Below are positions 17,734-26,549 of a stretch of 64,000 nt of DNA, piece by piece (positions within the stretch are counted from its first letter, which is position 1; every line of letters begins with the position of its first letter). Where the stretch lies: the NCBI RefSeq assembly GCF_022012395.1, contig NZ_JAKLTQ010000017.1, forward strand, positions 1 to 64,000, read 5' to 3'. Source of the stretch: Arthrobacter hankyongi (GTDB lineage: Bacteria; Actinomycetota; Actinomycetes; Actinomycetales; Micrococcaceae). The notes beneath the pieces are model-generated. The model was not told the origin of the DNA. It did not search any database and worked only from the letters and a program-made list of their open reading frames with translations. Position numbers and translations under genes: made by a program.

Positions 17734-18441
17734 TCAGCGCCGCCATTGGTATTCGAATTCGGGGCGGCCGCGGGTTCCGTAGCGCGGCGTGCGCAGCACC
17801 GTGTTCTGCTCCGCGAGGTGCTCCAGATAGCGCCGGGCGGTCACCCGGGAGATCCCGAGGCCGGTGCTGACTTCGACGGCGGACACGGGCCGGTCGCCGG
17901 CCTTGAGCAGGTCGATGACGCTGCCGAGCGTGTCTTCGGAAAGCCCCTTCGGCATCGTTGCCGGACCCGGCGTGCGCAGGGCCGCAAAAGCCATGTCCAC
18001 CGCCGTCTGGGTGGTGTCTCCGCCGTGCTGGGCCAAGCTTTCGCGGAACTGGCGGTAATGGTGCAGCTTGTCGCTGAAGGCCGCGAAGGTGAAGGGCTTG
18101 ATCAGGTACTGGGCGACGCCGGAGGCAATCGCCTTGCGCACCATCGGCAGTTCACGCACCGCCGTGACGGCGATGACCCCCACGGGCAGGCCCGCTCCGC
18201 GGATCCTGCGCAGGATGTCCAGTCCGTGGAAGTCCGGAAGGTTCATGTCCAGCAGGACCAGGTCCACCGCCACCTGGTCCGCCTGCCGGGACTGGGAAAG
18301 CCCGAGCAGTGCCAGTGCGTCGGAGCCGGTCCGCGCCACGGCGGCTACCTCGAAGCCATCGAGGCGGCGCACGTACTCGGCGTGGGCTTCCGCGGCAATC
18401 TCCTCGTCCTCCACCACGAGCACACGGATGCGGCCGCTCAT
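17734..18441 (-). CDS. Response regulator, CitB/DcuR-like
   Basis: A 235-residue two-component response regulator. The receiver domain has the acidic pair in VVEDEE (Asp11/Glu12 region), phospho-acceptor Asp65 in LVLLDMNLP and Lys115 in QYLIKPFTF. The C-terminal half has a winged-helix of the type in DcuR/DctR/CitB (VSAVEVSTGLGISRVTARRY). It overlaps the kinase gene by four bases and is divergent from the dctA-type transporter, so it probably activates C4-dicarboxylate uptake. The C-terminus runs to within 34 bases of the convergent prpE. Confidence 0.92.
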   Translation of the reverse strand: MSGRIRVLVVEDEEIAAEAHAEYVRRLDGFEVAAVARTGSDALALLGLSQSRQADQVAVDLVLLDMNLPDFHGLDILRRIRGAGLPVGVIAVTAVRELPMVRKAIASGVAQYLIKPFTFAAFSDKLHHYRQFRESLAQHGGDTTQTAVDMAFAALRTPGPATMPKGLSEDTLGSVIDLLKAGDRPVSAVEVSTGLGISRVTARRYLEHLAEQNTVLRTPRYGTRGRPEFEYQWRR

Positions 18442-20144
18442 GCCTGCCCGCCTTCCGGTGCCGGGGCCGGATGCCCGCGCAAGGGCAGGCCGACCGAAAA
18501 GACGGTACCGTCGTCGTGCGCCACGGTGATTTCCCCGTGCAGCCGGCTGACCGCCTGGCGCACCAGGGCCAGCCCGATGCCGCGCCCCTGGGTGCCGGCG
18601 GGCTTGGTGCTGTAACCCAGCTCGAAAGCCTTTTCCAGCGCCTCGCCGGAGAGCCCCGGTCCATTGTCGCGAACCTCGATCCACAGCCGGTCCGGCGTGC
18701 TCAGGAAATCAACGGAAACCTCCTTCTCCGGGGCCGGACCGGGACTGGAAGCCGGGGCACCGGCAGCCGGCGCGCTGACGGCGTCGAAGGCGTTGTCCAG
18801 CAGATTGCCCACGATCGTGACCAGGTCCGCCGGGTCCAGTCCCTTGCCGGTGGCAGGCGCGGCTGTGCCGGCCGGGCCGGTGCTGCCGGCCGTGATGGTG
18901 AGGTTGATGCCTAGCTCGTTCGCCTGCGCCGCCTTGCCCACCAGCAGTGCGCTGATGAATGGCTCGTCGACGGCGGCCACCACCTCGTCCGTGAGCTGCT
19001 GGGACTGCTGCAGGTCGCGCGCGGCGAACCGCAGGGCTTCGTCGCCGCGGCCCAGTTCGATCAGCGAGACGATGGTGTGCAGCCGGTTCGAATGTTCATG
19101 GGTCTGGGCCCGCAGGGCGCCGGCCAAAGTGCGCATGGATTCGACCTCTCCGGCCAGGGACTGGATTTCGGTCTGGTCCCGCAGGATGGCCACGGTGCCC
19201 AGCCGCTGTTCTGCGGTGGCCGGCTTCGCCGCCCGGGGGCCGGGCCGGCTGGCGCGCAGCGCAGGATCCTGGCTGACGACCAGGATCCTGTCCTCGGTGG
19301 CGTAGGGCTCGTCGCGGGCCGGGCGGCCGCTGAGCAGCAGCTGGCGGAGGTCCTGCGGCAGTGGCAGCGAGGCGACCTCCATCGGGGGACTGCCAGGATC
19401 GCGCAGCGGCAGTCCCAGCAGCCGGGCCGCATGGTCGTTGTACAGCACCAGGCGGCCTTGGTTGTCCACCATCAGCAGGCCTTCACGCACCGAATGCAGC
19501 AGCGAATCGTAGGAAACGAAGATGCTGGAGAGCTGCTCCGGACCCCAGCCGAGGGTGACCCGGCGCAGGTATTTGCTGAGCAGCCACGACGCCGTGGAGG
19601 ACAGGACCAGGAGGCCCGCGCCAGTGAGGATGACAAAGGGCAGGCGCGCATTCGCTGCCACGGATACATTGGTGACGGTCACGCCGGCGGCGACCAGGGC
19701 CTTGACCGTTCCGGCCGCGTCCTTGACCGGGACGATGGCCCTGATCGAAGGTCCCAGGGCGCCGGCAAACTCCTCGGTTGCCGGCTGGCCCCGCAGTGCG
19801 GAGTCGATGCTGCCAATGTATTTACGCCCGATCTGCTGCGGATCAGGATGCGTGAAACGGGTGCCATCCGGAGCCATGATGGTGATGAAGTCCACCGGGG
19901 CGTCGCGTCGGACGGCCTCGGCATAGGGCTGCAGCGCCGTTGTGGGCGACGGCGACTGGACGGCTTTGAGGACGAACGGATTGTCGGCTATCGCCGATGA
20001 CACCGAGAGCATCCGCTGTGCCGTCCGGTCATAGCTCTGCTGGCGCGCATCCAGGAACAGCACGGTGGACACCGCCGCTGTGATCAGCACGACCAGCAGC
20101 AGCTGGCCGGCGAAGATGCGGGCTGCCACGCTCCATTTCCCCAC
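18438..20144 (-). CDS. Sensor histidine kinase, DcuS/CitA-like
   Basis: A 568-residue membrane kinase. TM1 is about residues 10-31. The extracytoplasmic PAS-like sensor runs about 40-165 and contains DFITIMAPDGTRFTHPDP and IGRKYIGSIDSALRG, like the citrate/C4-dicarboxylate sensors. TM2 is about 169-190, followed by a cytoplasmic PAS (SVREGLLMVDNQGRLVLYN). The phospho-acceptor is His349 in LRAQTHEHSNRLH, a CitA/DcuS-type box, then GNLLDNAFDAV (N box) and DNGPGLSGEAL (G box). By its sensor and its neighbour transporter it probably senses an external C4-dicarboxylate or citrate. Confidence 0.92.
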   Translation of the reverse strand: MGKWSVAARIFAGQLLLVVLITAAVSTVLFLDARQQSYDRTAQRMLSVSSAIADNPFVLKAVQSPSPTTALQPYAEAVRRDAPVDFITIMAPDGTRFTHPDPQQIGRKYIGSIDSALRGQPATEEFAGALGPSIRAIVPVKDAAGTVKALVAAGVTVTNVSVAANARLPFVILTGAGLLVLSSTASWLLSKYLRRVTLGWGPEQLSSIFVSYDSLLHSVREGLLMVDNQGRLVLYNDHAARLLGLPLRDPGSPPMEVASLPLPQDLRQLLLSGRPARDEPYATEDRILVVSQDPALRASRPGPRAAKPATAEQRLGTVAILRDQTEIQSLAGEVESMRTLAGALRAQTHEHSNRLHTIVSLIELGRGDEALRFAARDLQQSQQLTDEVVAAVDEPFISALLVGKAAQANELGINLTITAGSTGPAGTAAPATGKGLDPADLVTIVGNLLDNAFDAVSAPAAGAPASSPGPAPEKEVSVDFLSTPDRLWIEVRDNGPGLSGEALEKAFELGYSTKPAGTQGRGIGLALVRQAVSRLHGEITVAHDDGTVFSVGLPLRGHPAPAPEGGQA

Positions 20145-20205
20145 CCGCGCCTCCTATCCGTTGTCGTGCCTGCCAGTGAACAGTATGAACTCAATAGTGA
20201 TCGCG

Positions 20206-20231
20206 CCCACTGTGACCCGGAACATAGTGGG
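20206..20231. promoter_or_regulatory. Inverted repeat in the kinase/dctA intergenic region
   Basis: CCCACTGTG and CATAGTGGG form 9-base arms with one mismatch around an 8-base centre, 49 bases upstream of the dctA ATG. It is a candidate binding site for the neighbouring response regulator; no known consensus was matched. Confidence 0.45.
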
Positions 20232-20280
20232 CATGGCCGGGAGGGTCCCGGCCAGCGTAGACCATTCCAGGAGCCCTCCC

Positions 20281-21708
20281 ATGGCATCGTCTGTTTCCGA
20301 AGCATCAGCGCAGAAGGTTCCTCCGGCGCAGCCAAAGCGCAGGAAGGACAGGACGCACTACCTCTACATTGCCGTCATCGCCGCGGTGGTGCTGGGCGCC
20401 GTCCTCGGTTTGGTGGCGCCGGAGGCGGGGCAGGCCATGAAGCCGCTGGGCACGGGCTTCATCGCCCTGATCAAGATGATGATCGCCCCGATCATCTTCT
20501 GCACCATCGTGCTGGGCGTCGGGTCGATCGCCAAGGCCGCCACCGTGGGCAAGGTCGGCGGCCTGGCCCTGCTCTACTTCATGATCATGTCCACCTTCGC
20601 CCTGGCCATCGGACTGGTGGTCGGCAACCTGATCCACCCCGGCGAAGGCCTGAACCTGGCCGGGGCTGCCTATGCAGCGGAACCGTCCGAGGGCCACGGC
20701 ACCTCGGACTTCATCCTGGGCATTATCCCGACCTCGCTGCTGTCCGCGCTGACCGAGGGCAATATCCTGCAGACGCTCTTCGTGGCCCTGCTGGTCGGCT
20801 TCGCGCTGCAGAAGATGGGCCCGGCCGGCAAGCCGGTCCTGCGCGCCATCGGGCACATCCAGGCGCTGGTGTTCCGGATCCTGATCATGATCATGTGGCT
20901 GGCCCCGGTCGGCGCGTTCGGTGCCATTGCCGCCGTCGTCGGCGCCACCGGCGTCAATGCGATTGTCGGGATGGCCACGCTCATGATCGCCTTCTACATC
21001 ACCTGCATCCTGTTCATCGTGCTGGTGCTCGGCGGCATCCTGAAGCTGTTTACCGGCGTGAACATCTTCAAGCTGATGAAGTACCTGGGCCGCGAATACC
21101 TGCTGATCTTCTCCACCTCGTCCTCCGAGGCGGCCCTGCCCCGGCTGATCGCGAAGATGGAGCACCTGGGGGTGTCCAAGCCGGTGGTCGGCGTCACCGT
21201 GCCGACCGGCTATTCGTTCAACCTGGACGGCACCGCGATCTACCTGACCATGGCGGCCCTGTTCGTGGCCTCGGCCATGAACAAGCCGCTGGCCCTAGGC
21301 GAGCAGATCTCGCTGCTGGTCTTCATGATCATCGCGTCCAAGGGCGCCGCCGGGGTCACCGGCGCCGGACTGGCCACGCTGGCCGGCGGGCTGCAGTCGC
21401 ACCGGCCGGACCTGGTCGACGGGGTGGGGCTGATCGTGGGCATCGACCGGTTCATGTCCGAGGCCCGGGCGCTGACCAATTTCACCGGCAATGCCGTGGC
21501 CACGGTACTCATTGGCAGCTGGACCAAGGAAATCGACCGCAGCCGCGTGGACGAGGTGCTGGCCGGCCGGCTGCCCTTCGACGAGGCCACCATGAACGCC
21601 GGACACGGCCCGGCCGACGACGCGCCGGAAGACATTGGGCTGGAAGATGCTGTGTCGGGGGAGCCGGTGCCGGCGGACAGCAGCCGTCTGGTCACCGCCG
21701 CACGCTAA
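20281..21708 (+). CDS. dctA: C4-dicarboxylate:cation symporter
   Basis: A 475-residue DAACS-family transporter for succinate, fumarate or malate. After a basic N-terminus (KRRKDRTHYLY) come about eight hydrophobic helices. Signature motifs are FIALIKMMIAPIIFCTIV, the serine-rich loop IFSTSSSEAALPRLI, the VTVPTGYSFNLDGTAIYLT motif, and the re-entrant loop near LLVFMIIASKGAAGVTGAG. The GIDRFMSEARALTNFTGNAV motif is also intact. The ATG at 20281 has AGGAG 7 bases upstream; earlier in-frame ATGs lie in the intergenic and kinase region. The cytosolic C-terminal tail of about 45 residues is acidic. Confidence 0.93.
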   Translation: MASSVSEASAQKVPPAQPKRRKDRTHYLYIAVIAAVVLGAVLGLVAPEAGQAMKPLGTGFIALIKMMIAPIIFCTIVLGVGSIAKAATVGKVGGLALLYFMIMSTFALAIGLVVGNLIHPGEGLNLAGAAYAAEPSEGHGTSDFILGIIPTSLLSALTEGNILQTLFVALLVGFALQKMGPAGKPVLRAIGHIQALVFRILIMIMWLAPVGAFGAIAAVVGATGVNAIVGMATLMIAFYITCILFIVLVLGGILKLFTGVNIFKLMKYLGREYLLIFSTSSSEAALPRLIAKMEHLGVSKPVVGVTVPTGYSFNLDGTAIYLTMAALFVASAMNKPLALGEQISLLVFMIIASKGAAGVTGAGLATLAGGLQSHRPDLVDGVGLIVGIDRFMSEARALTNFTGNAVATVLIGSWTKEIDRSRVDEVLAGRLPFDEATMNAGHGPADDAPEDIGLEDAVSGEPVPADSSRLVTAAR

Positions 21709-21719
21709 CGCGGCAGCGG

Positions 21720-21763
21720 TGCGGCGGCGCACGTCCGGACCGGGCGTGCGCCGCCGCAGTTTA
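21720..21763 (+). terminator. Terminator after dctA
   Basis: A perfect 14-bp stem (21720-21733 TGCGGCGGCGCACG with 21745-21758) closes an 11-base loop and is followed by GTTTAAACCTT. The remaining bases up to 21896 hold only the promoter region of the next operon, including TAATCT as a possible -10 near 21839. Confidence 0.85.
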
Positions 21764-21896
21764 AACCTTGTAGTTCAACCTGAGCTTGAAGGCTCGCCGG
21801 GCGTTCTGCCGATATCCGCACGATGCCTGCAGGTAGCTGTAATCTTGACCCGAGGAAGAGCAGCCGCGCAATGATGGAAGCTGGGATACATAGGTG

Positions 21897-22781
21897 ATGA
21901 GCGAACAGGGTTCGACCATTCTGCAGGAGCCGGAAGAGGCTGTGCTGGGACCGACCGGCCGTCCGCTGACCGACTTTCCCGAACCGCCCGTCCTATCCTC
22001 CCACGGTCCGGCCCGGGTGATCGCCATGGTCAACCAGAAGGGCGGCGTCGGCAAGACGACGTCCACCATCAATCTCGGCGCAGCCCTGGCCGAAGCGGGC
22101 CGGCGGGTCCTGCTGGTGGATTTCGATCCCCAGGGTGCCCTGTCCGCCGGGCTCGGCACCAATCCGCACGAGCTGGAAATGACCGTCTACAACGTGCTGA
22201 TGGACCGCAAAGCGGATATCCGCGAGGCCATCCTGACCACCGAGTTCGAGAACATCGACCTGCTGCCGGCGAATATCGACCTGTCTGCGGCCGAGGTGCA
22301 GCTAGTCAACGAGGTGGCCCGCGAGCAGGTCCTGGAGCGCGCGCTGCGCCGGGTATCGGATGAGTATGACGTCATCCTGATCGACTGCCAGCCGTCGCTG
22401 GGCCTGCTCACGGTCAACGCGCTCACCGCGTCCCACGGCGTCATCATCCCGCTGATCTGCGAGTTCTTCGCGCTGCGTGCGGTGGCCCTGCTGGTGGAAA
22501 CCATCGACAAGGTCCAGGACCGGCTGAACCCGGGGCTGCAGGTGGACGGAGTGCTGGCCACCATGTACGACGCCCGGACGCTGCACAGCCGCGAAGTCAT
22601 CGGCCGGCTGGTCGAGGCCTTCGGGGACAAGGTGTTCCAGACCGTCATCAAGCGCACCATCAAGTTCGCCGACGCTACGGTCGCGGCGGAGCCGATCACC
22701 TCCTATGCCGCCACCCATGCCGGTGCGGAGGCCTACCGCCAGCTGGCCCGCGAACTGATCAGCCGCGGCGGCGCTCCCTGA
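21897..22781 (+). CDS. Orphan ParA-family ATPase upstream of scpAB (PldP-like)
   Basis: A 294-residue ParA/Soj-type ATPase. The deviant Walker A KGGVGKT is at residues 48-54, the switch VLLVDFDPQGALSAGLG near 70-86, and DVILIDCQPSLGLLTVNAL near 155-173. A 40-residue N-terminal extension precedes the ATPase core. No parB gene is nearby. The same gene lies upstream of scpA in M. tuberculosis (Rv1708) and in Corynebacterium, where its homologue PldP affects division-site placement; that role is plausible here but not shown. The ATG at 21897 is preceded by an in-frame GTG at 21894. Its stop overlaps the scpA start. Confidence 0.9.
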   Translation: MSEQGSTILQEPEEAVLGPTGRPLTDFPEPPVLSSHGPARVIAMVNQKGGVGKTTSTINLGAALAEAGRRVLLVDFDPQGALSAGLGTNPHELEMTVYNVLMDRKADIREAILTTEFENIDLLPANIDLSAAEVQLVNEVAREQVLERALRRVSDEYDVILIDCQPSLGLLTVNALTASHGVIIPLICEFFALRAVALLVETIDKVQDRLNPGLQVDGVLATMYDARTLHSREVIGRLVEAFGDKVFQTVIKRTIKFADATVAAEPITSYAATHAGAEAYRQLARELISRGGAP

Positions 22782-23686
22782 TGAACGGGCCGGGGCCGGT
22801 GGCGGAGGAGCCGCTGGAACCGGCCGCGGACGCAACGGCGCGGGGGTTCGAGGTCACGCTGGAGAATTTCACCGGCCCGTTCGACCTGCTGCTGGGCCTG
22901 ATCGCCAAGCATGAAATGGACATCACCGAGGTCGCCCTGGCCCAGGTCACCGACGAGTTCATTTCCTATATCCGCCGGCTGCGCGCCCAGGGCGAGGACT
23001 GGGCCTTGGACGAGGCCAGCGAATTCCTGGTGATTGCCGCCACCCTGCTGGATTTGAAGGCGGCCAAGCTGCTGCCGTCCGGCGAAGTGGAGAACGAGGA
23101 GGACGTTGCCCTGCTCGAGGCCCGGGACCTGCTCTTCGCCCGGCTGCTGCAGTACAAGGCCTTCAAGGGTATTGCCGCCATGATGGGCAGCCGGCTGGCG
23201 GGAGAAGCCGCGCGCTTTCCCCGGCAGGTGTCCCTGGAACCGCAGTTCGCGGCCCTGCTGCCCGAACTGATCTGGCGGACCTCGCCGCACGCGTTTGCCG
23301 CCTTGGCGGCCAAGGCCATGGAGCCGAAGCCGCCGGCCCCCACCGAGGTGGGCCTGGCCCATTTGCATGCGCCCAAGGTCAGCGTCAAGGAACAGGCAGG
23401 CATCCTGGCCGAACGGCTGCGCACCGGCGGCCCGCAGAGCTTCGCTGTGCTGACCGCCGACGCCGAGGGCACACTGATCGTGGTGGCACGTTTCCTGGCT
23501 CTGCTGGAACTCTTCCGCGAGGCGGTGGTGGCCTTCGACCAGCAGTCCCCGCTGGCCGAGTTGACGGTGCGCTGGATCGGGCCGGATTCAGCGTGGAGCA
23601 CCGAACGGCTCAGCGAAGAATACGACGAGGCCCCGGCGGAACCAGCAGCGGAACCGGAAGCGGAACCAGAGGAGAGCAATGGCTGA
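22781..23686 (+). CDS. scpA: Segregation and condensation protein A
   Basis: A 301-residue kleisin that with ScpB and SMC forms the bacterial condensin. The family opening is visible as FEVTLENFTGPFDLLLGLIAKHEMDITEVALAQVT (residues about 24-58), followed by DEASEFLVIAATLLDLKA and the C-terminal winged helix around FLALLELFREAVVAFDQQSPL. The last 20 residues are an acidic Glu/Pro/Ala tail. The ATG overlaps the stop of the ParA gene by one base, and the end overlaps scpB by eight. Confidence 0.94.
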   Translation: MNGPGPVAEEPLEPAADATARGFEVTLENFTGPFDLLLGLIAKHEMDITEVALAQVTDEFISYIRRLRAQGEDWALDEASEFLVIAATLLDLKAAKLLPSGEVENEEDVALLEARDLLFARLLQYKAFKGIAAMMGSRLAGEAARFPRQVSLEPQFAALLPELIWRTSPHAFAALAAKAMEPKPPAPTEVGLAHLHAPKVSVKEQAGILAERLRTGGPQSFAVLTADAEGTLIVVARFLALLELFREAVVAFDQQSPLAELTVRWIGPDSAWSTERLSEEYDEAPAEPAAEPEAEPEESNG

Positions 23687-24299
23687 GGACAGCGGCACGG
23701 CCGGACCCGGCGAGGCAATGCCGGACCTGGCGAGCCTGCCCGGTGGCGCCAAGGCCGCGCTCGAAGCGGTACTGATGGTGATCGACGAACCGGCCACCGA
23801 CGTCGAACTGGGGGAGGCGCTGGGTCTTTCCCCGGTCCGGGTGCGGATGCTGCTGCGCGAGCTGCAGGACGAGTATGACGGCCGCCGGACGCAGGTGCCG
23901 CGCGGCTTCGAGCTGCGCAGCATCGCCGGCGGCTGGCGGATCTTCTCCCGCAGCGAATTCGCACCGGTGGTTTCGCGCTTCGTCCGGGAGGGCCAGACCG
24001 CCCGGCTGACGCAGGCAGCGTTGGAAACCCTGGCCGTGATCGCCTACCGCCAGCCGGTGGCCCGGGCACGGATTTCGGCCATCCGCGGAGTGAACGTGGA
24101 CTCCGTCGTGCGCACCCTGCTGCAGCGCGGATTGATCGCCGAAGCGGGCACCCATCCGGAGACCGGAGCGGTGCTGTATCGGACCACTGCTTATTTTCTG
24201 GAAAGATTAGGGATAGGAAACCTCTCCGAGTTGCCCGAACTGGCCCCGCATCTGCCCGGGCTGGAACACCTGGGCGACTTCGACGACCTGGTTCCCTGA
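23679..24299 (+). CDS. scpB: Segregation and condensation protein B
   Basis: A 206-residue tandem winged-helix protein, partner of ScpA in the SMC complex. Family motifs are LPGGAKAALEAVLMVIDEPA, GFELRSIAGGWRIFSRSEFAP near 77-97, LTQAALETLAVIAYRQPVAR near 108-127, ISAIRGVNVDSVVRTLLQRGLI, and YRTTAYFLERLGIGNLSELPEL near 165-187. The start overlaps scpA by eight bases, consistent with coupled translation of a complex. A gap of 54 bp separates it from rluB. Confidence 0.95.
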   Translation: MAEDSGTAGPGEAMPDLASLPGGAKAALEAVLMVIDEPATDVELGEALGLSPVRVRMLLRELQDEYDGRRTQVPRGFELRSIAGGWRIFSRSEFAPVVSRFVREGQTARLTQAALETLAVIAYRQPVARARISAIRGVNVDSVVRTLLQRGLIAEAGTHPETGAVLYRTTAYFLERLGIGNLSELPELAPHLPGLEHLGDFDDLVP

Positions 24300-24353
24300 C
24301 GTCCCTGGACCGTCCAAGGGCAGCAGAACAGTTTTCCAACCTAAGGATCCACC

Positions 24354-25427
24354 ATGACCAACGCGCCCCGCTCAGGTTCCGGCCGCAACACCCCCCGCGG
24401 CGGCAACGGGCCGCGCAAGTCCACGAACTCCACTAGCTCCTCGAATAGGTCCGGCTTCCCGTCCGGAAAATCCGGAGCCGGGAAATTCGGAGCCGGGAAA
24501 TCCGGAACCGGCAAGCCGGGAGCAGGCAAGGCCGGCAAACCTGAACCCGGCAAGGCCGGCAAGGCGGCGCGGACCGGCGGCAAGCCGGCAGGGCCCCGGG
24601 CGTACGGCCAGGAACGGTTCGGGCAGAACCTCGGACCGGTGCGCAACCGTCCCAAGCAGGTGCGTACCGGGCACGGGGAAACCTCGGACGTGCACAACCC
24701 CGAGGGCGTGCGGCTGCAGAAGATCATGGCCTCCGCGGGCGTGGCCTCCCGCCGGGTCTGCGAGGAAATGATCGAGGCCGGCCGCGTCGAGGTGGATGGC
24801 GCCGTGGTGCGCGAACTGGGCGTGCGCCTGGATCCGGCCAAGGCGGTCATCCATGTGGACGGCATGCGGATCCAGACAGACGAGTCGCTGAAGTACCTGG
24901 TCTTCAACAAGCCCCGGGGCGTGGTCTCCACCATGGAGGACCCCGAAGGACGCCGCTGCATCAGCGACTTCCTGAAGAAGCACCGGGGCGAACGCCTGTT
25001 CCATGTGGGCCGGCTGGACCAGGACACCGAGGGTCTGCTGCTGCTGACCAACGACGGCGAACTGGCCAACCGGCTGACCCACCCGTCCTACGAGGTGCCC
25101 AAGACCTACCTGGTCCAGGTCCGCGGGCCGATGGAGCAGGGCATCGGCGCGCAGATGAAGCAGGGGATCGAACTGGAGGACGGCATCGCCACGGTCGACA
25201 GCTTCAAGCTCAAGGACTCGGTGCCCGGCCACGTGCTCGTGGAAGTGGTGCTGCACTCCGGGAAGAACCGGATCGTGCGCCGCATGTTCGACGCCGTCGG
25301 CTACCCGGTGGAGCGCCTGGTGCGCATCCAGGTTGGTCCGATTGGCCTGGGCAACCAGCGCCAGGGCAGCATCCGGGCGCTGGGCCGCCAGGAGGTCGGC
25401 CACCTGCTCGCATTGGTCGGGATGTAG
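24354..25427 (+). CDS. 23S rRNA pseudouridine synthase RluB-like, with a long basic N-terminal extension
   Basis: A 357-residue RsuA/RluB-family pseudouridine synthase. The S4 domain starts near residue 119 (RLQKIMASAGVASRRVCEEM). The catalytic motif GRLDQDTEGLLLLTNDGELA lies near 217-236, with the Asp of RLDQDT as nucleophile, and KNRIVRRMFDAVGYPVERLVR near 303-323 is the family motif. The first about 118 residues are a disordered Gly/Lys/Ser extension with repeats of the form SGAGK, FGAGK, SGTGK and PGAGK, absent from E. coli RluB. It probably modifies helix 89 or a nearby site of 23S rRNA. The gene follows scpB by 54 bp. Confidence 0.9.
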   Translation: MTNAPRSGSGRNTPRGGNGPRKSTNSTSSSNRSGFPSGKSGAGKFGAGKSGTGKPGAGKAGKPEPGKAGKAARTGGKPAGPRAYGQERFGQNLGPVRNRPKQVRTGHGETSDVHNPEGVRLQKIMASAGVASRRVCEEMIEAGRVEVDGAVVRELGVRLDPAKAVIHVDGMRIQTDESLKYLVFNKPRGVVSTMEDPEGRRCISDFLKKHRGERLFHVGRLDQDTEGLLLLTNDGELANRLTHPSYEVPKTYLVQVRGPMEQGIGAQMKQGIELEDGIATVDSFKLKDSVPGHVLVEVVLHSGKNRIVRRMFDAVGYPVERLVRIQVGPIGLGNQRQGSIRALGRQEVGHLLALVGM

Positions 25428-25430
25428 CCG

Positions 25431-26549
25431 GTGACCGTAACCAACAACCATGCCACCCACCTGGCCGGGCCGGTGCTGGTGCTCGGCACCGGGCTGCTCG
25501 GCACCAGTATTGGACTGGGCCTGCGCGCCCGCGGCATCGAAGTGCTGCTGTCCGACCCGTCGCCGTCAGCCCAGGCCGTAGCCCAGGACATCGGTGCCGG
25601 CCGCATCCTGGCCCCGGAGGACCGCACTGCGCCGCAGCTCGTCGTCGTCGCCGCGCCGCCGGACGTGACCGCCCGCGTGGTCTCCGAGGCGCTGCGCCGG
25701 TACCCGGACGCCGTCGTCGTCGACATCGCCAGCGTGAAGGCCGCGGTGCTGGCCGAACTGCGGCAGGACACGGCGCTCTCGGCGCAGGACCTGGCCCGCT
25801 ACGTGGGCACCCACCCGATGGCCGGACGGGAGAAGTCCGGACCGGTGGCCGCCCGCGGCGAGCTGTTCACCTCCATGCCATGGGTGCTCTGCCCGTCCGA
25901 CCTGGCTGCCCCGGAGGCGGTCAAGACCGCCCGCGAACTGGCGATCGACCTGGGCGCACTGGTGTCCCAGATGTCGGCCGAGGAGCACGACGGCGCCGTG
26001 GCGCTGATCTCCCACCTGCCGCAGGTGATGTCCTCGCTGCTGGCCAGCCGGCTGCAGGACACCCCGGCGCATGCCCTGTCGCTGTCCGGCCAGGGACTGC
26101 GCGACGTCACCCGGATCGCCGCGAGTGATCCGGCCCTGTGGGTACAGATCCTCGGGGCCAACGCCCCGCGGCTGGTCACGCACCTGTACGGGGTCCGCGA
26201 GGACCTGAACCGGCTGATCAACACCCTGGAGCATCCCGAGGCCGACGGCGCCCGGCTGGACCTGGCCCAACTGATCAGCGAGGGCAATGCCGGCCAGGCC
26301 CGGATCCCGGGCAAGCATGGCGGTCCGCCGCAGGCCTTCGCCTGGCTGACGGTGCTGGTGGACGACCGGCCCGGGCAGATCGCCCGCCTGCTCACCGAGA
26401 TCGGCGAGGAGGGCATCAACCTCGAAGACCTGCGCCTGGACCACTCCGCCGGACAGGATGTGGGTATGGTGGAAATTTCGGTCCTGCCCGGCAAGCGCCA
26501 GCAGCTGGTCGATTACTTGAGCACGCACGGATGGAAGGTATTGCAATGA
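25431..26549 (+). CDS. tyrA: Prephenate dehydrogenase
   Basis: A 372-residue enzyme of tyrosine biosynthesis. The NAD-binding loop VLGTGLLGTSIGLGL is near residues 17-31, followed by SDPSPSAQAVAQDIGAG. The catalytic region shows GTHPMAGREKSGP near 124-136 with the conserved His, and ISHLPQVMSSLLAS. A C-terminal ACT domain (WLTVLVDDRPGQIARLLTEIGEEGINLEDLR) begins near 305 and probably binds an aromatic amino-acid effector. The GTG start lies 3 bases after the rluB stop, and the end overlaps cmk (ATGA). Confidence 0.93.
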   Translation: MTVTNNHATHLAGPVLVLGTGLLGTSIGLGLRARGIEVLLSDPSPSAQAVAQDIGAGRILAPEDRTAPQLVVVAAPPDVTARVVSEALRRYPDAVVVDIASVKAAVLAELRQDTALSAQDLARYVGTHPMAGREKSGPVAARGELFTSMPWVLCPSDLAAPEAVKTARELAIDLGALVSQMSAEEHDGAVALISHLPQVMSSLLASRLQDTPAHALSLSGQGLRDVTRIAASDPALWVQILGANAPRLVTHLYGVREDLNRLINTLEHPEADGARLDLAQLISEGNAGQARIPGKHGGPPQAFAWLTVLVDDRPGQIARLLTEIGEEGINLEDLRLDHSAGQDVGMVEISVLPGKRQQLVDYLSTHGWKVLQ

